Shown: positions 8,295 to 21,171 of the stretch, piece by piece | How positions within the stretch are numbered: the first letter of the stretch is position 1 | Layout: each line of letters starts with the position of its first letter | Origin: Psychrobacillus sp. NEAU-3TGS | Lineage (GTDB): Bacteria; Bacillota; Bacilli; Bacillales_A; Planococcaceae | Direction: 5' to 3' | NCBI RefSeq assembly: GCF_029955155.1 | Contig: NZ_JAPNOZ010000005.1 | Coordinates: forward strand, 1-64,000 | Length of the DNA stretch: 64,000 nucleotides | Notes under the pieces: generated by a model | Told to the model about the DNA's origin: nothing | Seen by the model: only the letters and a program-made list of their open reading frames with translations | Database searches by the model: none | Made by a program: the position numbers and the translations under genes

Positions 8295-8323
8295 ATCTTA
8301 CCCCGAATGCGTCATTTAGTCAA
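8295..8323 (-). promoter_or_regulatory. Sigma-A promoter of rplM-rpsI
   Basis: On the minus strand, -35 TTGACT and -10 TAAGAT are separated by 17 bases. It lies just downstream of the truA stop codon and about 108 bases before the rplM start. Confidence 0.88.
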
Positions 8324-8355
8324 GCATTTTATGAAAAACACCTGGAAAGGTTGCT

Positions 8356-9105
8356 TCATTGTGAATACACTACTTTTTCTAAGTACAAACCGTGTGCTGG
8401 CGCGGTTTTCCCCGCATTTTTTCGATTGCATGATTGCAAGATTTCAGGCAAGTCCTCTACACTTTTTTTCCCGATTCCAATTTCCCACAAAGTTCCTGCG
8501 ATAATTCGAACCATATTATATAAAAATCCATTCCCGCTAATCTCCATTTGAAGCTGATTCATCTCTTTATCTACTTCCAAACGAATCGAATGGATTGTTC
8601 TCACGAAGTCTTTCACACTCGTGTTAGATGCACAGAAACTTGAAAAATCGTGGGTCCCTAGCAAATGAATAGATGCCTCTTTCATCCTCTTAATATCCGG
8701 CTTGTAACGGTCTGCATGCACGCTATAGTTGCGTTCAAATGGACTATGCACTTCATTCAATGACCAAATATAACGATACGTTTTTCCAACTGCATTATAT
8801 CTTGCATGAAAGTCACTCTGCACTTGTTCCACTAATAACACCCGAATATCTCCTGGTAGTTGTACATTTAAAGCCGTTCTCCAGCGATCCATCGGCAATG
8901 TAAGCTCACTATCGAAATGGATAACTTGTCCTGTTGCATGTACACCAGCATCCGTTCTCCCACTAGCAACCACTTTTACAATAGACCCTTTGTGCATTGT
9001 CTGTAATACTCTTTCTAACTCCAACTGAACGGTTCGTTTTCCCGGCTGCACTTGATAGCCCGAAAACGCACTTCCATCATAACTAATAATCGCCCGTAGC
9101 CGCAT
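8356..9105 (-). CDS. truA: tRNA pseudouridine(38-40) synthase TruA
   Basis: Converts uridines 38-40 of tRNA anticodon stem-loops to pseudouridine. The catalytic aspartate is D52 in SGRTDAGVHATGQ. Length, 249 residues, is normal. The start is ATG 9105, eight bases after GGAGG; the longer GTG start at 9114 overlaps that site. It is the last gene of the ECF operon, 15 bases after ecfT. Confidence 0.95.
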   Translation of the reverse strand: MRLRAIISYDGSAFSGYQVQPGKRTVQLELERVLQTMHKGSIVKVVASGRTDAGVHATGQVIHFDSELTLPMDRWRTALNVQLPGDIRVLLVEQVQSDFHARYNAVGKTYRYIWSLNEVHSPFERNYSVHADRYKPDIKRMKEASIHLLGTHDFSSFCASNTSVKDFVRTIHSIRLEVDKEMNQLQMEISGNGFLYNMVRIIAGTLWEIGIGKKSVEDLPEILQSCNRKNAGKTAPAHGLYLEKVVYSQ

Positions 9106-9120
9106 GACATACACCTCCGA

Positions 9121-9918
9121 TTACGATCTAAAATAAATAAGAACGACCGCTAGTATGAGGAGAGTAACGATGATTACCGTATCTTTTGTTGCCCATTCTA
9201 GTTTACGATATCTCGTTCTTCCTTCCCCGCCTTTATAGCCGCGCACCTCCATAGCAGTCGCCAAATCTTCGGCCCTTTTAAATGCACTAACAAACAAAGG
9301 AATTAGTAACGGTACGATCGCATTCATTCTTTCTTTCATACTACCCGTTGTCATATCCGAGCCTCTCGCCATTTGCGCCTTCATAATTTTATCCGTTTCA
9401 TCCATCAAAGTTGGGATAAATCTTAACGAAATGGACATCATAAGCGCTAATTCATGCACAGGTAGCTTCCATTTCTTTAATGGGTTCAATAATGTCTCCA
9501 ATGCATCTGTAATCGAAATAGGGGTCGTTGTGAGCGTTAAAATAGACGTCAAAATAACAAGGACAAAAAAGCGGATGGAAATGAATATCCCTTGACGTAA
9601 ACCTTCCTCGTATATCTTTAAAAATTTCCACTCAAATATAACTGCACCTTCTCGTGTAAAAAACAAATGCAATAAAAAAGTAAATATGATTAAAATGACG
9701 ACCGGCTTCAACCCGTTGATCAAAAAATAAAGCCTAATTCTAGACATTCGGATGATCAAAAATGTAAACACAACTAAAATTGCATAAGTAATCCAGTTAT
9801 TTGCGATAAACACTACCGCAATAAACAAAAATACAAAGATCAATTTTGCACGTGCATCTAACCTATGAATAAACGAATCTCCAGGTATAAATCGACCAAA
9901 TATCATTTTCTCTAGCAT
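9121..9918 (-). CDS. ecfT: ECF transporter transmembrane protein EcfT
   Basis: Membrane scaffold of the group II energy-coupling factor transporter, which pairs with many substrate-binding S components for vitamins and metals. It has five to six hydrophobic segments. The two coupling motifs that grip the ATPases are visible, ARGSD at about residue 184 and EVRGYKGG at about 223. No S-component gene is next to it, as expected for the shared general module. Its ATG overlaps the ecfA2 stop codon. Confidence 0.95.
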   Translation of the reverse strand: MLEKMIFGRFIPGDSFIHRLDARAKLIFVFLFIAVVFIANNWITYAILVVFTFLIIRMSRIRLYFLINGLKPVVILIIFTFLLHLFFTREGAVIFEWKFLKIYEEGLRQGIFISIRFFVLVILTSILTLTTTPISITDALETLLNPLKKWKLPVHELALMMSISLRFIPTLMDETDKIMKAQMARGSDMTTGSMKERMNAIVPLLIPLFVSAFKRAEDLATAMEVRGYKGGEGRTRYRKLEWATKDTVIIVTLLILAVVLIYFRS

Positions 9919-10787
9919 TACAACTCACGCTCCTTCTTCAAAAATTGCGCAAGTTCCTCTGCTAACATCTCTTCCGTCAAACAAAGTACAGGTAGCTTCT
10001 TCTCCATCATCTGTTCTACCTTTTTCTGAAACTTAATGCTTTGAGGAAGTTCTAAACGATAATCCATCAAACGAACTTCATCCGAAAAAATATCTTGCGG
10101 TGTTCCAGCTAATACACATTTACCATCATGCATAATAGCAATCCGATCCGCATATCTTGCGGCGTCCTCCATACTATGTGTCACAAGAACCGTCGTTAAC
10201 CCTTTTTCTTTGTGCAAGTGATAAAACAAATCCATTATTTCTTTTCTTCCTCTTGGATCTAAACCTGCTGTTGGTTCATCTAAGACTAACACCTCTGGAT
10301 TCATCGCAAGAACCCCTGCAATGGCAACACGTCTCATTTGCCCTCCCGATAAATCAAAGGGTGACTTTTCTAATACCTCGTTCGGTAAGCCCAGTAAGTT
10401 TACTAGCTCAATTGCGCGGCGTTTTGCTTCTTCTTCCGACACGCCAAAATTCATCGGACCAAACATAATATCTTTTAACACTGTTTCATCAAATAATTGA
10501 TGTTCAGGAAATTGAAATACTATCCCTACTTTTTGTCTAACTTTTCTAAGTTGCTTATTTTTCTTCTCCGCCTTTACTTCTACATCCCCAATTTTAATCG
10601 AACCTTCCGTCGGTTTTAATAATGCATTCAAATGCTGTAAAACCGTTGACTTACCTGAACCAGTATGCCCAATAATCGCTTGATACGACCCAGAAGGGAT
10701 ATGTAAATCTACATCATAGAGTGCTCTTTTTTCAAATGGTGTATTTTTCGAATAGGCGTAACTTACTTGTTGAAGTGTGATGTCCAT
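9918..10787 (-). CDS. ecfA2: ECF transporter ATPase EcfA2
   Basis: ABC ATPase of 289 residues with Walker A GHTGSGKST (about 39-47), Q-loop FQFPEHQLF, signature LSGGQMRRVA and Walker B VLVLDEPTAGLDP. It forms a heterodimer with EcfA1 on EcfT to drive uptake. Its start lies 25 bases inside ecfA1, so translation is probably coupled. It contains no membrane segment. Confidence 0.95.
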   Translation of the reverse strand: MDITLQQVSYAYSKNTPFEKRALYDVDLHIPSGSYQAIIGHTGSGKSTVLQHLNALLKPTEGSIKIGDVEVKAEKKNKQLRKVRQKVGIVFQFPEHQLFDETVLKDIMFGPMNFGVSEEEAKRRAIELVNLLGLPNEVLEKSPFDLSGGQMRRVAIAGVLAMNPEVLVLDEPTAGLDPRGRKEIMDLFYHLHKEKGLTTVLVTHSMEDAARYADRIAIMHDGKCVLAGTPQDIFSDEVRLMDYRLELPQSIKFQKKVEQMMEKKLPVLCLTEEMLAEELAQFLKKEREL

Positions 10788-11611
10788 AAATCATTCACCA
10801 ATTCTTCTTCTGACATATGTTCTGCTACTAATGGAATTCCTTGTTTCTTTAATAATCTAGAAACGTTCATCGCAAAAGGAAGATCTAATCCTAAATCGAC
10901 TAACTCCTGTCCACGTTGGAAAATCTCTTCGGGCTTTCCTTCTGCATATTTGCTCCCTTGATTCATCATAATGACCCGATCAGCAAGTAATGCTTCTTCC
11001 AGGTCATGTGTAATAGAAATAACGGTCAAATCTGTCTCTGCTCTAAGCTGTTGTACCGTTGAAAGCACTTCATCTCTTCCTTGTGGGTCTAACATAGAGG
11101 TCGCCTCATCTAGCAATAATATTTTGGGCTGTAAAGCAATAGCACCCGCAATCGCAACACGTTGTTTTTGCCCACCAGATAAATGATGCGGCTCACTATT
11201 CATAAAATCGCTCATTTTCACTTTTAGTAAAGACCGTTTTACTCGTTCTACCATTTCCTCAAAAGGGATCCCGTTATTTTCTAAAGCAAACGCAACATCA
11301 TCTTGCACAGTTGCCCCTACAAACTGGTTATCCGGATTTTGAAAAACCATTCCCATTTGTGAGCGTGTATCCCATAAGCTTTGTTCATCTAACGGCTCTC
11401 CAAAAACTCGTACTTTTCCCGTCTGAGGAAATAGAAGACCATTCATTAAACGTGCAAGCGTAGATTTTCCGGACCCGTTATGACCGACAATCGCAACCCA
11501 TTCTCCTTCGTAAACTGTATATGATACATTATTTACTGCAGGTCGTATGTTTTCATCTTCTTCTGTATATGTAAAAGTTACTTCTTGTAAAGAAATAATT
11601 TCTCGTTTCAT
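10763..11611 (-). CDS. ecfA1: ECF transporter ATPase EcfA1
   Basis: ABC ATPase of 282 residues with Walker A GHNGSGKST (about 43-51), Q-loop FQNPDNQFVG, signature LSGGQKQRVA and the EcfA1-type Walker B LLLDEATSMLDP. First gene of the ecfA1-ecfA2-ecfT-truA operon. The ATG is preceded by AGGAGG. The sequence between rplQ and this gene contains a terminator and a possible antiterminator, listed separately. Confidence 0.95.
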   Translation of the reverse strand: MKREIISLQEVTFTYTEEDENIRPAVNNVSYTVYEGEWVAIVGHNGSGKSTLARLMNGLLFPQTGKVRVFGEPLDEQSLWDTRSQMGMVFQNPDNQFVGATVQDDVAFALENNGIPFEEMVERVKRSLLKVKMSDFMNSEPHHLSGGQKQRVAIAGAIALQPKILLLDEATSMLDPQGRDEVLSTVQQLRAETDLTVISITHDLEEALLADRVIMMNQGSKYAEGKPEEIFQRGQELVDLGLDLPFAMNVSRLLKKQGIPLVAEHMSEEELVNDLWTSHFNK

Positions 11612-11674
11612 CCTTTACCTCCTCTTGCTCGTCTCAGCTAAACTAATACGCTTTACACTATATTACGACAAATT

Positions 11675-11764
11675 AAAAAAGCGCGCACCTCATTTAGAGA
11701 AATGCGCTCTTCTATAACTTATTTCAAGATTGGGTGCTCAAGACCAATCCGAAAATGAGGTGCG
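11675..11764 (-). promoter_or_regulatory. Candidate attenuator leader of the ECF operon
   Basis: On the minus strand a terminator (arms GCGCATTTC and GAGGTGCGC, then GCTTTTTT; about 11675-11706) precedes ecfA1. Upstream, CGCACCTCATTT (11753-11764) is a perfect 12-base complement of AAATGAGGTGCG (11684-11695), which includes the terminator's 3' arm. The two pairings exclude each other. A small hairpin, GATTGG/CCAATC, lies between. This is the layout of a riboswitch or attenuator, but no known ligand class was recognised. Confidence 0.5.
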
Positions 11765-11846
11765 TAGAGCTAGACGAGACGCAACTTAATGTTTAAGTCC
11801 GCTCATCGTAACACTCTGCTTTTATAATGTCGTATAAATCTGTTTG

Positions 11847-11887
11847 AAAAAAGAAGAGGGTGGTAGGATGCACCAATTGCCCTCTTC
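11847..11887 (-). terminator. Terminator after rplQ
   Basis: Arms GAAGAGGG and CCCTCTTC with a 19-base loop, followed by TTTTTT on the minus strand. It closes the alpha operon 20 bases after the rplQ stop. Confidence 0.9.
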
Positions 11888-11907
11888 AATTTGTAGAATA
11901 AATTAAA

Positions 11908-12288
11908 TTAAACTAACTCAATTACTACAACTGGTGCTCCGTCTCCGCGACGAGGTCCAACTTTCATAATACGAGTATAACCGCCTTGACGATCTGCGTA
12001 ACGTGGTGCTACATCATCAAACAACTTTTGTAATGCAAACACATCTGTTTCATTACCTTCTTCGTCAGTAGAAGTTGCTACTTCACGACGAATGTAAGAT
12101 GCAGCTAAACGACGTGCATGCAAATCTCCGCGTTTACCTAAAGTGATCATTTTTTCAACGACAGAACGTAATTCCTTCGCGCGTGCTTCAGTAGTTTGAA
12201 TACGCTCGTTAATGATTAAGTCTGTTGTTAAGTCACGTAACATCGCTTTACGTTGAGAACTTGTACGTCCAAGTTTTCTGTAACCCAT
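11908..12288 (-). CDS. rplQ: 50S ribosomal protein L17
   Basis: Large-subunit protein near the exit tunnel, 126 residues. The start [18 protein letters not shown] is the family signature. It carries the insertion of about ten residues common in Bacillales forms ([16 protein letters not shown]). Last gene of the alpha operon, 53 bases after rpoA. Confidence 0.98.
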   Translation of the reverse strand: MGYRKLGRTSSQRKAMLRDLTTDLIINERIQTTEARAKELRSVVEKMITLGKRGDLHARRLAASYIRREVATSTDEEGNETDVFALQKLFDDVAPRYADRQGGYTRIMKVGPRRGDGAPVVVIELV

Positions 12289-12341
12289 GGATGTTTCCCT
12301 CCTTTGGTGAATAGTTCAAATCTAGCTATATCAAAAATCGC

Positions 12342-13286
12342 TTAGTCTTCTTTACGTAATCCTAAGCCAAGCTCATCTAACTTCGCTCTTACTTCTTCTA
12401 AGGATTTACGTCCTAGGTTTCTTACTTTCATCATGTCATCTTCTGATTTGTTTGCAAGCTCAAGTACTGTATTAATACCTGCGCGTTTTAAACAATTATA
12501 AGAACGAACAGAAAGATCAAGCTCTTCGATAGTCATCTCTAATACTTTCTCTTTTTGATCTTCTTCTTTTTCGACCATGATTTCAGCAGTTTGTGCCTCG
12601 TCTGTCATCCCTACGAAAATATTCAAGTGCTCTGTTAAGATTTTTGCTCCAAGCGAAATCGCCTCTTTAGGACCGGTGCTGCCATCTGTCCACACATCAA
12701 GAGTTAGTTTATCGTAGTTAGACGATTGCCCAACACGAGTATTCTCCACTTGAAAATTAACGCGTGAAACTGGAGTATAAATAGAGTCGATCGGGATTAC
12801 GCCGATAGGAAGATCCTCACGTTTGTTTTGATCAGCAGGAGTGTAGCCACGGCCTCGACCTGCGTACATACGCATACGGAAATGACCATTTTTGCCGATT
12901 GTTGCAATATAGAGTTCTGGATTTAATATCTCAACATCACTGTCATGTGTAATGTCAGCAGCTGTTATCGTTCCCTCTCCTTTTACATCAATCTCAATGA
13001 CTTTTTCTTCATCAGAGTAGATTTTTAAAGCTAGCTTTTTCACATTCATAATAATAGATGCAACATCTTCCACTACGCCTTCAATAGTTGAAAACTCATG
13101 TAAAACGCCATCAATCTGAATAGAAGTTACTGCAGCTCCTGGTAAAGAAGACAGAAGGATACGACGTAAAGAATTTCCCAAAGTATTTCCATAGCCACGT
13201 TCTAGCGGTTCTACAACAAATTTACCAAACTTGGTATTTTCGCTGATTTCTACACTTTCAATCTTTGGTTTTTCAATTTCGATCAT
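12342..13286 (-). CDS. rpoA: RNA polymerase subunit alpha
   Basis: The alpha subunit, 314 residues, dimerises to start polymerase assembly. The N-terminal domain (about 1-228) contains [14 protein letters not shown]. After a linker rich in Glu and Lys, the C-terminal domain (about 245-310) holds [19 protein letters not shown], the surface that contacts UP-element DNA and activators. Confidence 0.98.
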   Translation of the reverse strand: MIEIEKPKIESVEISENTKFGKFVVEPLERGYGNTLGNSLRRILLSSLPGAAVTSIQIDGVLHEFSTIEGVVEDVASIIMNVKKLALKIYSDEEKVIEIDVKGEGTITAADITHDSDVEILNPELYIATIGKNGHFRMRMYAGRGRGYTPADQNKREDLPIGVIPIDSIYTPVSRVNFQVENTRVGQSSNYDKLTLDVWTDGSTGPKEAISLGAKILTEHLNIFVGMTDEAQTAEIMVEKEEDQKEKVLEMTIEELDLSVRSYNCLKRAGINTVLELANKSEDDMMKVRNLGRKSLEEVRAKLDELGLGLRKED

Positions 13287-13422
13287 TCCAATTTACCCTC
13301 CCTCAAAACATCGAATGTATAGGTTCTTTCCATCATGAATTCGATCGTTTAACTGGTTGCTTGTTTGAACAACCTCAGTCTGTACAATAAATGATGTTCT
13401 CAAACAATTTGAGTAGCACCTT

Positions 13423-13830
<408 letters not shown>

Positions 13831-13837
13831 TTACCGA

Positions 13838-14203
13838 TTATTTTTTCTTGTTAGCGACTGTTTTACGTGGACCTTTACGAGTACGTGCATTGTTCTTCGT
13901 ATTTTGTCCGCGTACAGGTAAGCCGCGACGGTGACGGATACCACGGAAAGATCCGATTTCCATCAAACGTTTAATGTTAAGTGATACTTCACGACGAAGG
14001 TCACCTTCTACTTTGTATACACCGATTTGTTCACGGATTTTGTTTAACTCGTCTTCTGTAAGATCACGAACTCGTGTCGATTCAGAAATACCAGCTTCTA
14101 CTAGTACTTTTTGTGCAGTAGTTTTACCAATTCCGTAAATGTATGTTAATGCAATAACAACGCGTTTGTCGCGTGGAATGTCAACACCAGCAATACGTGC
14201 CAT
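13838..14203 (-). CDS. rpsM: 30S ribosomal protein S13
   Basis: Small-subunit head protein, 121 residues, contacting P-site tRNA and the central bridge to the large subunit. It begins [15 protein letters not shown] and ends in a basic tail, [16 protein letters not shown] helix-hairpin-helix-like [12 protein letters not shown] is near residue 22. Confidence 0.98.
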   Translation of the reverse strand: MARIAGVDIPRDKRVVIALTYIYGIGKTTAQKVLVEAGISESTRVRDLTEDELNKIREQIGVYKVEGDLRREVSLNIKRLMEIGSFRGIRHRRGLPVRGQNTKNNARTRKGPRKTVANKKK

Positions 14204-14226
14204 ATGTGTCGTGCACCTCCTTCTAA

Positions 14227-14340
<114 letters not shown>

Positions 14341-14377
14341 CTAACCCAACCTCCTTAGTAGTCCGGAGTGCAAAAGA

Positions 14378-14596
14378 TTATTTAAAACGGTACGTGATAC
14401 GACCGCGAGTTAAATCGTAAGGAGAAAGTTCAATTGTGACTTTATCTCCAGGTAAAATGCGGATAAAGTGCATACGAATTTTACCCGATACATGCGCAAG
14501 TATCGTATGACCGTTTTCTAATTCTACCTTAAACATCGCGTTTGGCAAAGTCTCAACAACTGTTCCTTCGACTTCAATTACATCATCTTTCGCCAT
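14378..14596 (-). CDS. infA: Translation initiation factor IF-1
   Basis: A 72-residue OB-fold protein that occupies the ribosomal A site during initiation. It begins [19 protein letters not shown] and ends [15 protein letters not shown] 14596 lies nine bases after GGGAG. A TTG just upstream would add one residue and is unlikely. Confidence 0.98.
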   Translation of the reverse strand: MAKDDVIEVEGTVVETLPNAMFKVELENGHTILAHVSGKIRMHFIRILPGDKVTIELSPYDLTRGRITYRFK

Positions 14597-15053
14597 CAAC
14601 CCTGTCTCCCTTCTATATACAAATCAGGTTCTCATCAAAACTCAAACGTAATTTGCTTTTAGTATAGCCTCTAACGGAACGAAACTATTCGTTTCAAGCA
14701 TATGTTTGGAAATCATGAGAGATGTTCGAAAGACACTCGTAAGGTTTCGCTTTTTGCAATCCACGGAGTAGACTGACTGGTAGAAACCCGTCTCCCTCAT
14801 GTCAACATGTTCGCACGAATGTGTTGGATGAGTTCCATAGTACCCGTTCGTTACATAGATGCTTCCACGAAACCCATTATACCCTTTCAGAAGTCAAAAT
14901 GCACGTGGACTAGGGGGTCCTCGTTATAGATGCATCTCCATTCATCCAGTTCGTATACCGGGCGCAATATGCTTTTGCAGCTCTCGAAAAAAACGTCTTC
15001 GTTCTTATGCATAGTGCCCGGGTATTCAGTCGTCTGCGACAGGCACCGGGCTA
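14597..15053. other. infA-adk gap where map would be expected
   Basis: About 457 bases without a credible gene. In B. subtilis map (methionine aminopeptidase) and a small KOW protein gene lie here; I see no remnant of either. A minus-strand TATACT at 14661-14666 may be the infA -10 element, and a second TATAAT-like hexamer lies near 14872. A hairpin follows adk (listed next). Confidence 0.6.
15016..15051 (-). terminator. Hairpin directly after adk
   Basis: Arms GCCCGG and CCGGGC enclose a smaller stem, GTCG/CGAC. It abuts the adk stop codon. There is no T run directly after it on the minus strand; a second weak AACG/CGTT hairpin followed by TTTTTTT lies at about 14985-15002. Together they may end the secY-adk transcript, or the GC-rich hairpin may be a processing or repeat element. 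Confidence 0.45.
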
Positions 15054-17064
<2,011 letters not shown>

Positions 17065-17065
<1 letters not shown>

Positions 17066-17505
17066 TAAACCACCTCGGTTTGTCCGCCAGCATTCTCAAT
17101 TGCTTCTTTAGCTGAAGCAGAGAATTTATGAGCTTTTACTGTTAACTTCTTATCAAGAGTTCCATTACCTAGAATCTTAATACCAGACTTTTCACTGCTC
17201 ACAACACCTGTTTCAATCAATAATGCAGGTGTTACTTCTGTGCCTTCTTCGAAACGATTTAATGTGTCAAGGTTCACAATTGCAAACTCTTTACGATTAA
17301 TGTTCGTAAATCCACGTTTTGGTAAACGACGGAATAATGGGTTCTGACCGCCCTCAAATCCAGGACGAACTCCTCCGCCTGAACGAGCGTTTTGACCTTT
17401 ATGACCTTTACCTGCAGTTTTACCATTACCAGAACCGGTACCACGACCTACACGGTTACGCGTAGAACGAGATCCTTCTGCTGGTTTTAACTCATGAAGT
17501 TTCAT
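17065..17505 (-). CDS. rplO: 50S ribosomal protein L15
   Basis: 146 residues. The Gly/Arg-rich extended N-terminal half (about 9-60) threads into 23S rRNA; the C-terminal half is globular. [13 protein letters not shown] is the family start. It lies between rpmD and secY. Confidence 0.98.
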
Positions 17506-17537
17506 TTGGTGGCACCTCCTTATTATTAAGATATACC

Positions 17538-17720
17538 TTAAATTTCTTTAAGTGTTACCAAGTGAGCTACTTTGCCAACCATCCCACGGATAGCAGCATT
17601 GTCTTGATGCTCAACAGTTTGGTGTAATTTACGTAGTCCAAGGGCTTCAGCTGTTTTGCGTTGATTTGGTTTAGTACCAATCAAGCTTTTAGTAAGGGTG
17701 ATTTCTAATTTAGTTGCCAT
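17538..17720 (-). CDS. rpmD: 50S ribosomal protein L30
   Basis: A 60-residue protein with the [21 protein letters not shown] signature. ATG 17720 is nine bases after a G-rich ribosome site; a TTG six bases upstream would add two residues and is less likely. Confidence 0.97.
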   Translation of the reverse strand: MATKLEITLTKSLIGTKPNQRKTAEALGLRKLHQTVEHQDNAAIRGMVGKVAHLVTLKEI

Positions 17721-17735
17721 TGTCAATTTCCCCCC

Positions 17736-18236
17736 TTATCCTAACAGTTCTTCTACTGATTTACCACGTAATTTAGCAACGTCCTCAGCACGTTTTAGTT
17801 CTGTTAAACCTTGGATTGTAGCACGAACCATGTTAATAGGTGTGTTAGAACCAAGTGATTTAGAAAGAATGTCTGTGATACCTGCTAATTCTAGAACCGC
17901 ACGAACCGGTCCACCAGCGATAACTCCTGTACCAGGTGCAGCTGGTTTAACTAGAACAGATCCAGCACCGAAGCGTCCAATAATTTGGTGAGGAGTAGTT
18001 CCTCCAACTCTTGGTACTTCTACTAAGTTTTTCTTTGCATCTTCAACTGCTTTACGGATTGCATCTGGAACCTCTTGAGCTTTACCAGTACCAAATCCAA
18101 CATGTCCGTCTTTATCTCCAACTACTACTAATGCAGTAAAACGGAAACGACGTCCACCTTTTACAACTTTAGCAACACGGTTAATCGTTACTACGCGTTC
18201 TTCAAGTTCAAGTTTGTTTGGGTCAATACCACGCAT
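17736..18236 (-). CDS. rpsE: 30S ribosomal protein S5
   Basis: 166 residues: an N-terminal double-stranded-RNA-binding domain followed by the S5 C-terminal domain. The loop [13 protein letters not shown] (21-33), where spectinomycin-resistance changes occur in other bacteria, has the wild-type sequence. It contributes to decoding accuracy. Confidence 0.98.
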   Translation of the reverse strand: MRGIDPNKLELEERVVTINRVAKVVKGGRRFRFTALVVVGDKDGHVGFGTGKAQEVPDAIRKAVEDAKKNLVEVPRVGGTTPHQIIGRFGAGSVLVKPAAPGTGVIAGGPVRAVLELAGITDILSKSLGSNTPINMVRATIQGLTELKRAEDVAKLRGKSVEELLG

Positions 18237-18257
18237 GAAATATGTCCCTCCTTCTTC

Positions 18258-18617
18258 TTAAAATTCTAAGCCGTTTTCACGTGCAGCTTCAGCTAACGCT
18301 TTAACACGTCCATGATATAAGTAACCGCCACGGTCGAATACAACAGATTTAATGTTCTTTTCAACAGCGCGTTTTGCGATTGTTTCACCGATTAATGTAG
18401 CAGCTTCAACATTTCCAGCTGTACCATTAAAGTCTTTATCCATAGTAGACGCACTTACGATTGTTACACCTTGTGAATCATCGATCAGTTGTGCGTAAAT
18501 ATGTTTGTTAGAACGGAATACATTTAAACGAGGACGTTCAGTAGTACCCGTGATTTTTGTACGAACACGTGCATGACGTTTCTTACGAACTTGATTTTTG
18601 TCTTGTTTCGTAATCAC
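18258..18617 (-). CDS. rplR: 50S ribosomal protein L18
   Basis: Binds 5S rRNA in the central protuberance. 119 residues from GTG 18617, which lies eight bases after GGAG. The in-frame GTG at 18626 overlaps the ribosome site and would add three residues. [16 protein letters not shown] and [17 protein letters not shown] are family motifs. Confidence 0.97.
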   Translation of the reverse strand: MITKQDKNQVRKKRHARVRTKITGTTERPRLNVFRSNKHIYAQLIDDSQGVTIVSASTMDKDFNGTAGNVEAATLIGETIAKRAVEKNIKSVVFDRGGYLYHGRVKALAEAARENGLEF

Positions 18618-18647
18618 AGTGGTCACTCCTTTCTAATGCGGGATGCA

Positions 18648-19187
18648 TTATTTACCTGTTTTACCTTCTTTGCGGCGTACAACTTCGCCTTCATAACGAA
18701 TACCTTTACCTTTGTAAGGCTCTGGTGGACGAACAGCACGGATGTTAGATGCTAATGCACCAACACGTTCTTTGTTAATACCGCGAACGATAACTTTTGT
18801 ATTAGAAGGAACTTCAACTACTACTCCGTCTTCAGGAGTAAATTCTACTGGGTGAGAGTATCCTACGTTAAGTACAAGTTTAGTTCCTTGTAGTTGCGCA
18901 CGATAACCAACCCCAACTAATTCAAGACCACGTTCGAATCCTTGTGATACACCAGTGACCATATTTGCTAATAAAGCACGTGTTGTACCGTGGATTGTAC
19001 GGTGTTCTTTAGACTCTGAAGGACGTACTAAAGTAATGACATTACCTTCTTGCTCAATTTTAATATCTTGGTTAAAAGAATTTGTTAATTCACCTTTTGG
19101 TCCTTTTACTACTACTGTATTATCAGCGTTAACTGTAACAGTAACATCTGCAGGAACCTCTATTGGTTTTTTACCTACTCGAGACAT
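18648..19187 (-). CDS. rplF: 50S ribosomal protein L6
   Basis: 179 residues with two repeated RNA-binding domains. It ends [24 protein letters not shown], the conserved 23S-binding tail near the factor-binding site. Confidence 0.98.
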   Translation of the reverse strand: MSRVGKKPIEVPADVTVTVNADNTVVVKGPKGELTNSFNQDIKIEQEGNVITLVRPSESKEHRTIHGTTRALLANMVTGVSQGFERGLELVGVGYRAQLQGTKLVLNVGYSHPVEFTPEDGVVVEVPSNTKVIVRGINKERVGALASNIRAVRPPEPYKGKGIRYEGEVVRRKEGKTGK

Positions 19188-19217
19188 TTTGTTGCACCTC
19201 CATTCGTTTGTTGATTA

Positions 19218-19616
19218 TTACCAAACGTAAGCTACGATTTCTCCGCCAACTTGTTTAGCGCGAGCTTCTTTATCTGTTAATAAACCATTTGAAGTAGAAA
19301 CTAAAGCAATTCCTAAACCATTTAGTACTTTAGGCACTTCGTTTGTTTTTGCGTAAACGCGTAGACCAGGTTTTGAAATACGTTTCAAACCAGTAATAAC
19401 GCGCTCGTCGTTTTGACCGTATTTTAAGAAGATACGGATGATACCTTGTTTGCTATCTTCTACTAATTCTACATCACGTACGAAACCTTCGCGTTTTAGG
19501 ATTTCTGCGATTTCCTTTTTCATGTTTGAAGCAGGAACTTCCAATTTCTCGTGACGAACCATGTTAGCATTACGAATGCGTGTAAGCATATCTGCAATTG
19601 GATCTGACATTGTCAT
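19218..19616 (-). CDS. rpsH: 30S ribosomal protein S8
   Basis: 132 residues, the B. subtilis length. It binds the central domain of 16S rRNA. The start [17 protein letters not shown] is typical. ATG 19616 is eight bases after AGGAGG; a second ATG two codons later is possible. Confidence 0.97.
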   Translation of the reverse strand: MTMSDPIADMLTRIRNANMVRHEKLEVPASNMKKEIAEILKREGFVRDVELVEDSKQGIIRIFLKYGQNDERVITGLKRISKPGLRVYAKTNEVPKVLNGLGIALVSTSNGLLTDKEARAKQVGGEIVAYVW

Positions 19617-19646
19617 TACATTTACCTCCTTCCCATTTATAGGGGT

Positions 19647-19850
<204 letters not shown>

Positions 19851-20390
19851 TTACTTTTGGAATGGCATACCGAACTGTGTTAATAACTCACGAGCTTCTT
19901 CGTCAGAGTTCGCAGTTGTTACAATTACGATGTCCATACCGCGTACTTTCGAAACTTTATCATAATCGATTTCAGGGAAGATTAATTGCTCTTTAACTCC
20001 AAGCGTGTAGTTACCGCGACCATCAAATGCTTTTTTAGAAACACCACGGAAGTCACGTACACGTGGAAGAGAGATAGCGATTAATTTATCCAAGAAGTCA
20101 TACATACGCTCTCCACGTAGTGTAACTTTTGCTCCGATTGGCATTCCTTCACGAAGACGGAAACCAGCGATCGATTTTTTAGCTTTCGTAACTACAGGTT
20201 TTTGACCTGAGATAATTTGTAATTCTTCAACAGCAGCATCAAGTGCTTTTGTATTAGATACAGCATCGCCCACACCCATGTTGATAACGATTTTATCAAC
20301 TTTAGGTACTTGCATTACTGATTTATATTCAAACTTGCTCATTAGAGCAGGAGAAACTTCCTTAAGATACTTTTCTTTTAGGCGGTTCAT
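19851..20390 (-). CDS. rplE: 50S ribosomal protein L5
   Basis: 179 residues. Binds 5S rRNA and contacts P-site tRNA from the central protuberance. Motifs visible include [33 protein letters not shown] and [20 protein letters not shown]. Confidence 0.98.
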   Translation of the reverse strand: MNRLKEKYLKEVSPALMSKFEYKSVMQVPKVDKIVINMGVGDAVSNTKALDAAVEELQIISGQKPVVTKAKKSIAGFRLREGMPIGAKVTLRGERMYDFLDKLIAISLPRVRDFRGVSKKAFDGRGNYTLGVKEQLIFPEIDYDKVSKVRGMDIVIVTTANSDEEARELLTQFGMPFQK

Positions 20391-20413
20391 GTGTGTACCT
20401 CCCTTCTCTTTAC

Positions 20414-20722
20414 TTATTTAATAATTTCACCGGATTTTTTCGCAACACGAACTTTTTTGCCATCTTCTACTTTATAACCTACGCGAGTCGGCTCGCCAGT
20501 TTTAGGGTCGATTAACATAACATTCGATACGTGAATTGCTGCCTCTTGGCTTACAATTCCACCTTGCGGATTTACTTGATTTGGCTTCATATGTTTTTTG
20601 ATGATGTTTACACCTTCAACTAACACACGGTCTTTCTTAGGGAAAGCTGCAAGGATAACACCTGTTTTTCCTTTGTCTTTACCTGAGATTACCATTACTT
20701 TGTCGCCTTTTTTAACATGCAT
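20414..20722 (-). CDS. rplX: 50S ribosomal protein L24
   Basis: 102 residues with an N-terminal KOW motif, [18 protein letters not shown]. An assembly-initiating large-subunit protein, also placed at the tunnel exit. Confidence 0.98.
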   Translation of the reverse strand: MHVKKGDKVMVISGKDKGKTGVILAAFPKKDRVLVEGVNIIKKHMKPNQVNPQGGIVSQEAAIHVSNVMLIDPKTGEPTRVGYKVEDGKKVRVAKKSGEIIK

Positions 20723-20758
20723 TCTGTCGCACCTCCTTGATTGGCACTTTCATGTAAA

Positions 20759-21127
20759 TTAAAGAACTTCTGGAGCTAAAGATACGATTTTCATGAAGTT
20801 GCTGTCACGTAGTTCACGCGCAACAGGTCCGAAAATACGAGTTCCACGCGGTCCTTTATCATCTTTGATAATAACACATGCGTTTTCATCAAATTTGATA
20901 TAAGTACCGTCTTTACGGCGTACGCCGCTTTTCGTGCGAACGATTACAGCTTTAACGACGTCACCTTTCTTGACAACGCCACCTGGTGTTGCTTTCTTAA
21001 CTGTACATACGACGATATCGCCGATATTAGCAGTTTTACGACCAGTACCACCAAGTACTTTGATTGTTAAAACTTCACGTGCACCTGAGTTGTCAGCAAC
21101 TTTCATACGAGTTTCTTGTTGGATCAC
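20759..21127 (-). CDS. rplN: 50S ribosomal protein L14
   Basis: 122 residues. [18 protein letters not shown] is the universal start of the family. It lies at the subunit interface and is a contact for ribosome silencing factors. Confidence 0.98.
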   Translation of the reverse strand: MIQQETRMKVADNSGAREVLTIKVLGGTGRKTANIGDIVVCTVKKATPGGVVKKGDVVKAVIVRTKSGVRRKDGTYIKFDENACVIIKDDKGPRGTRIFGPVARELRDSNFMKIVSLAPEVL

Positions 21128-21171
21128 TTAGGTAACCTCCCTTCGGAATGAATTAGTTCCGAAATTTATTA

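Noticed and set aside
10157-10468. 103-codon plus-strand frame inside ecfA2
   Set aside because: Antisense to intact ABC ATPase motifs; no initiation signal.
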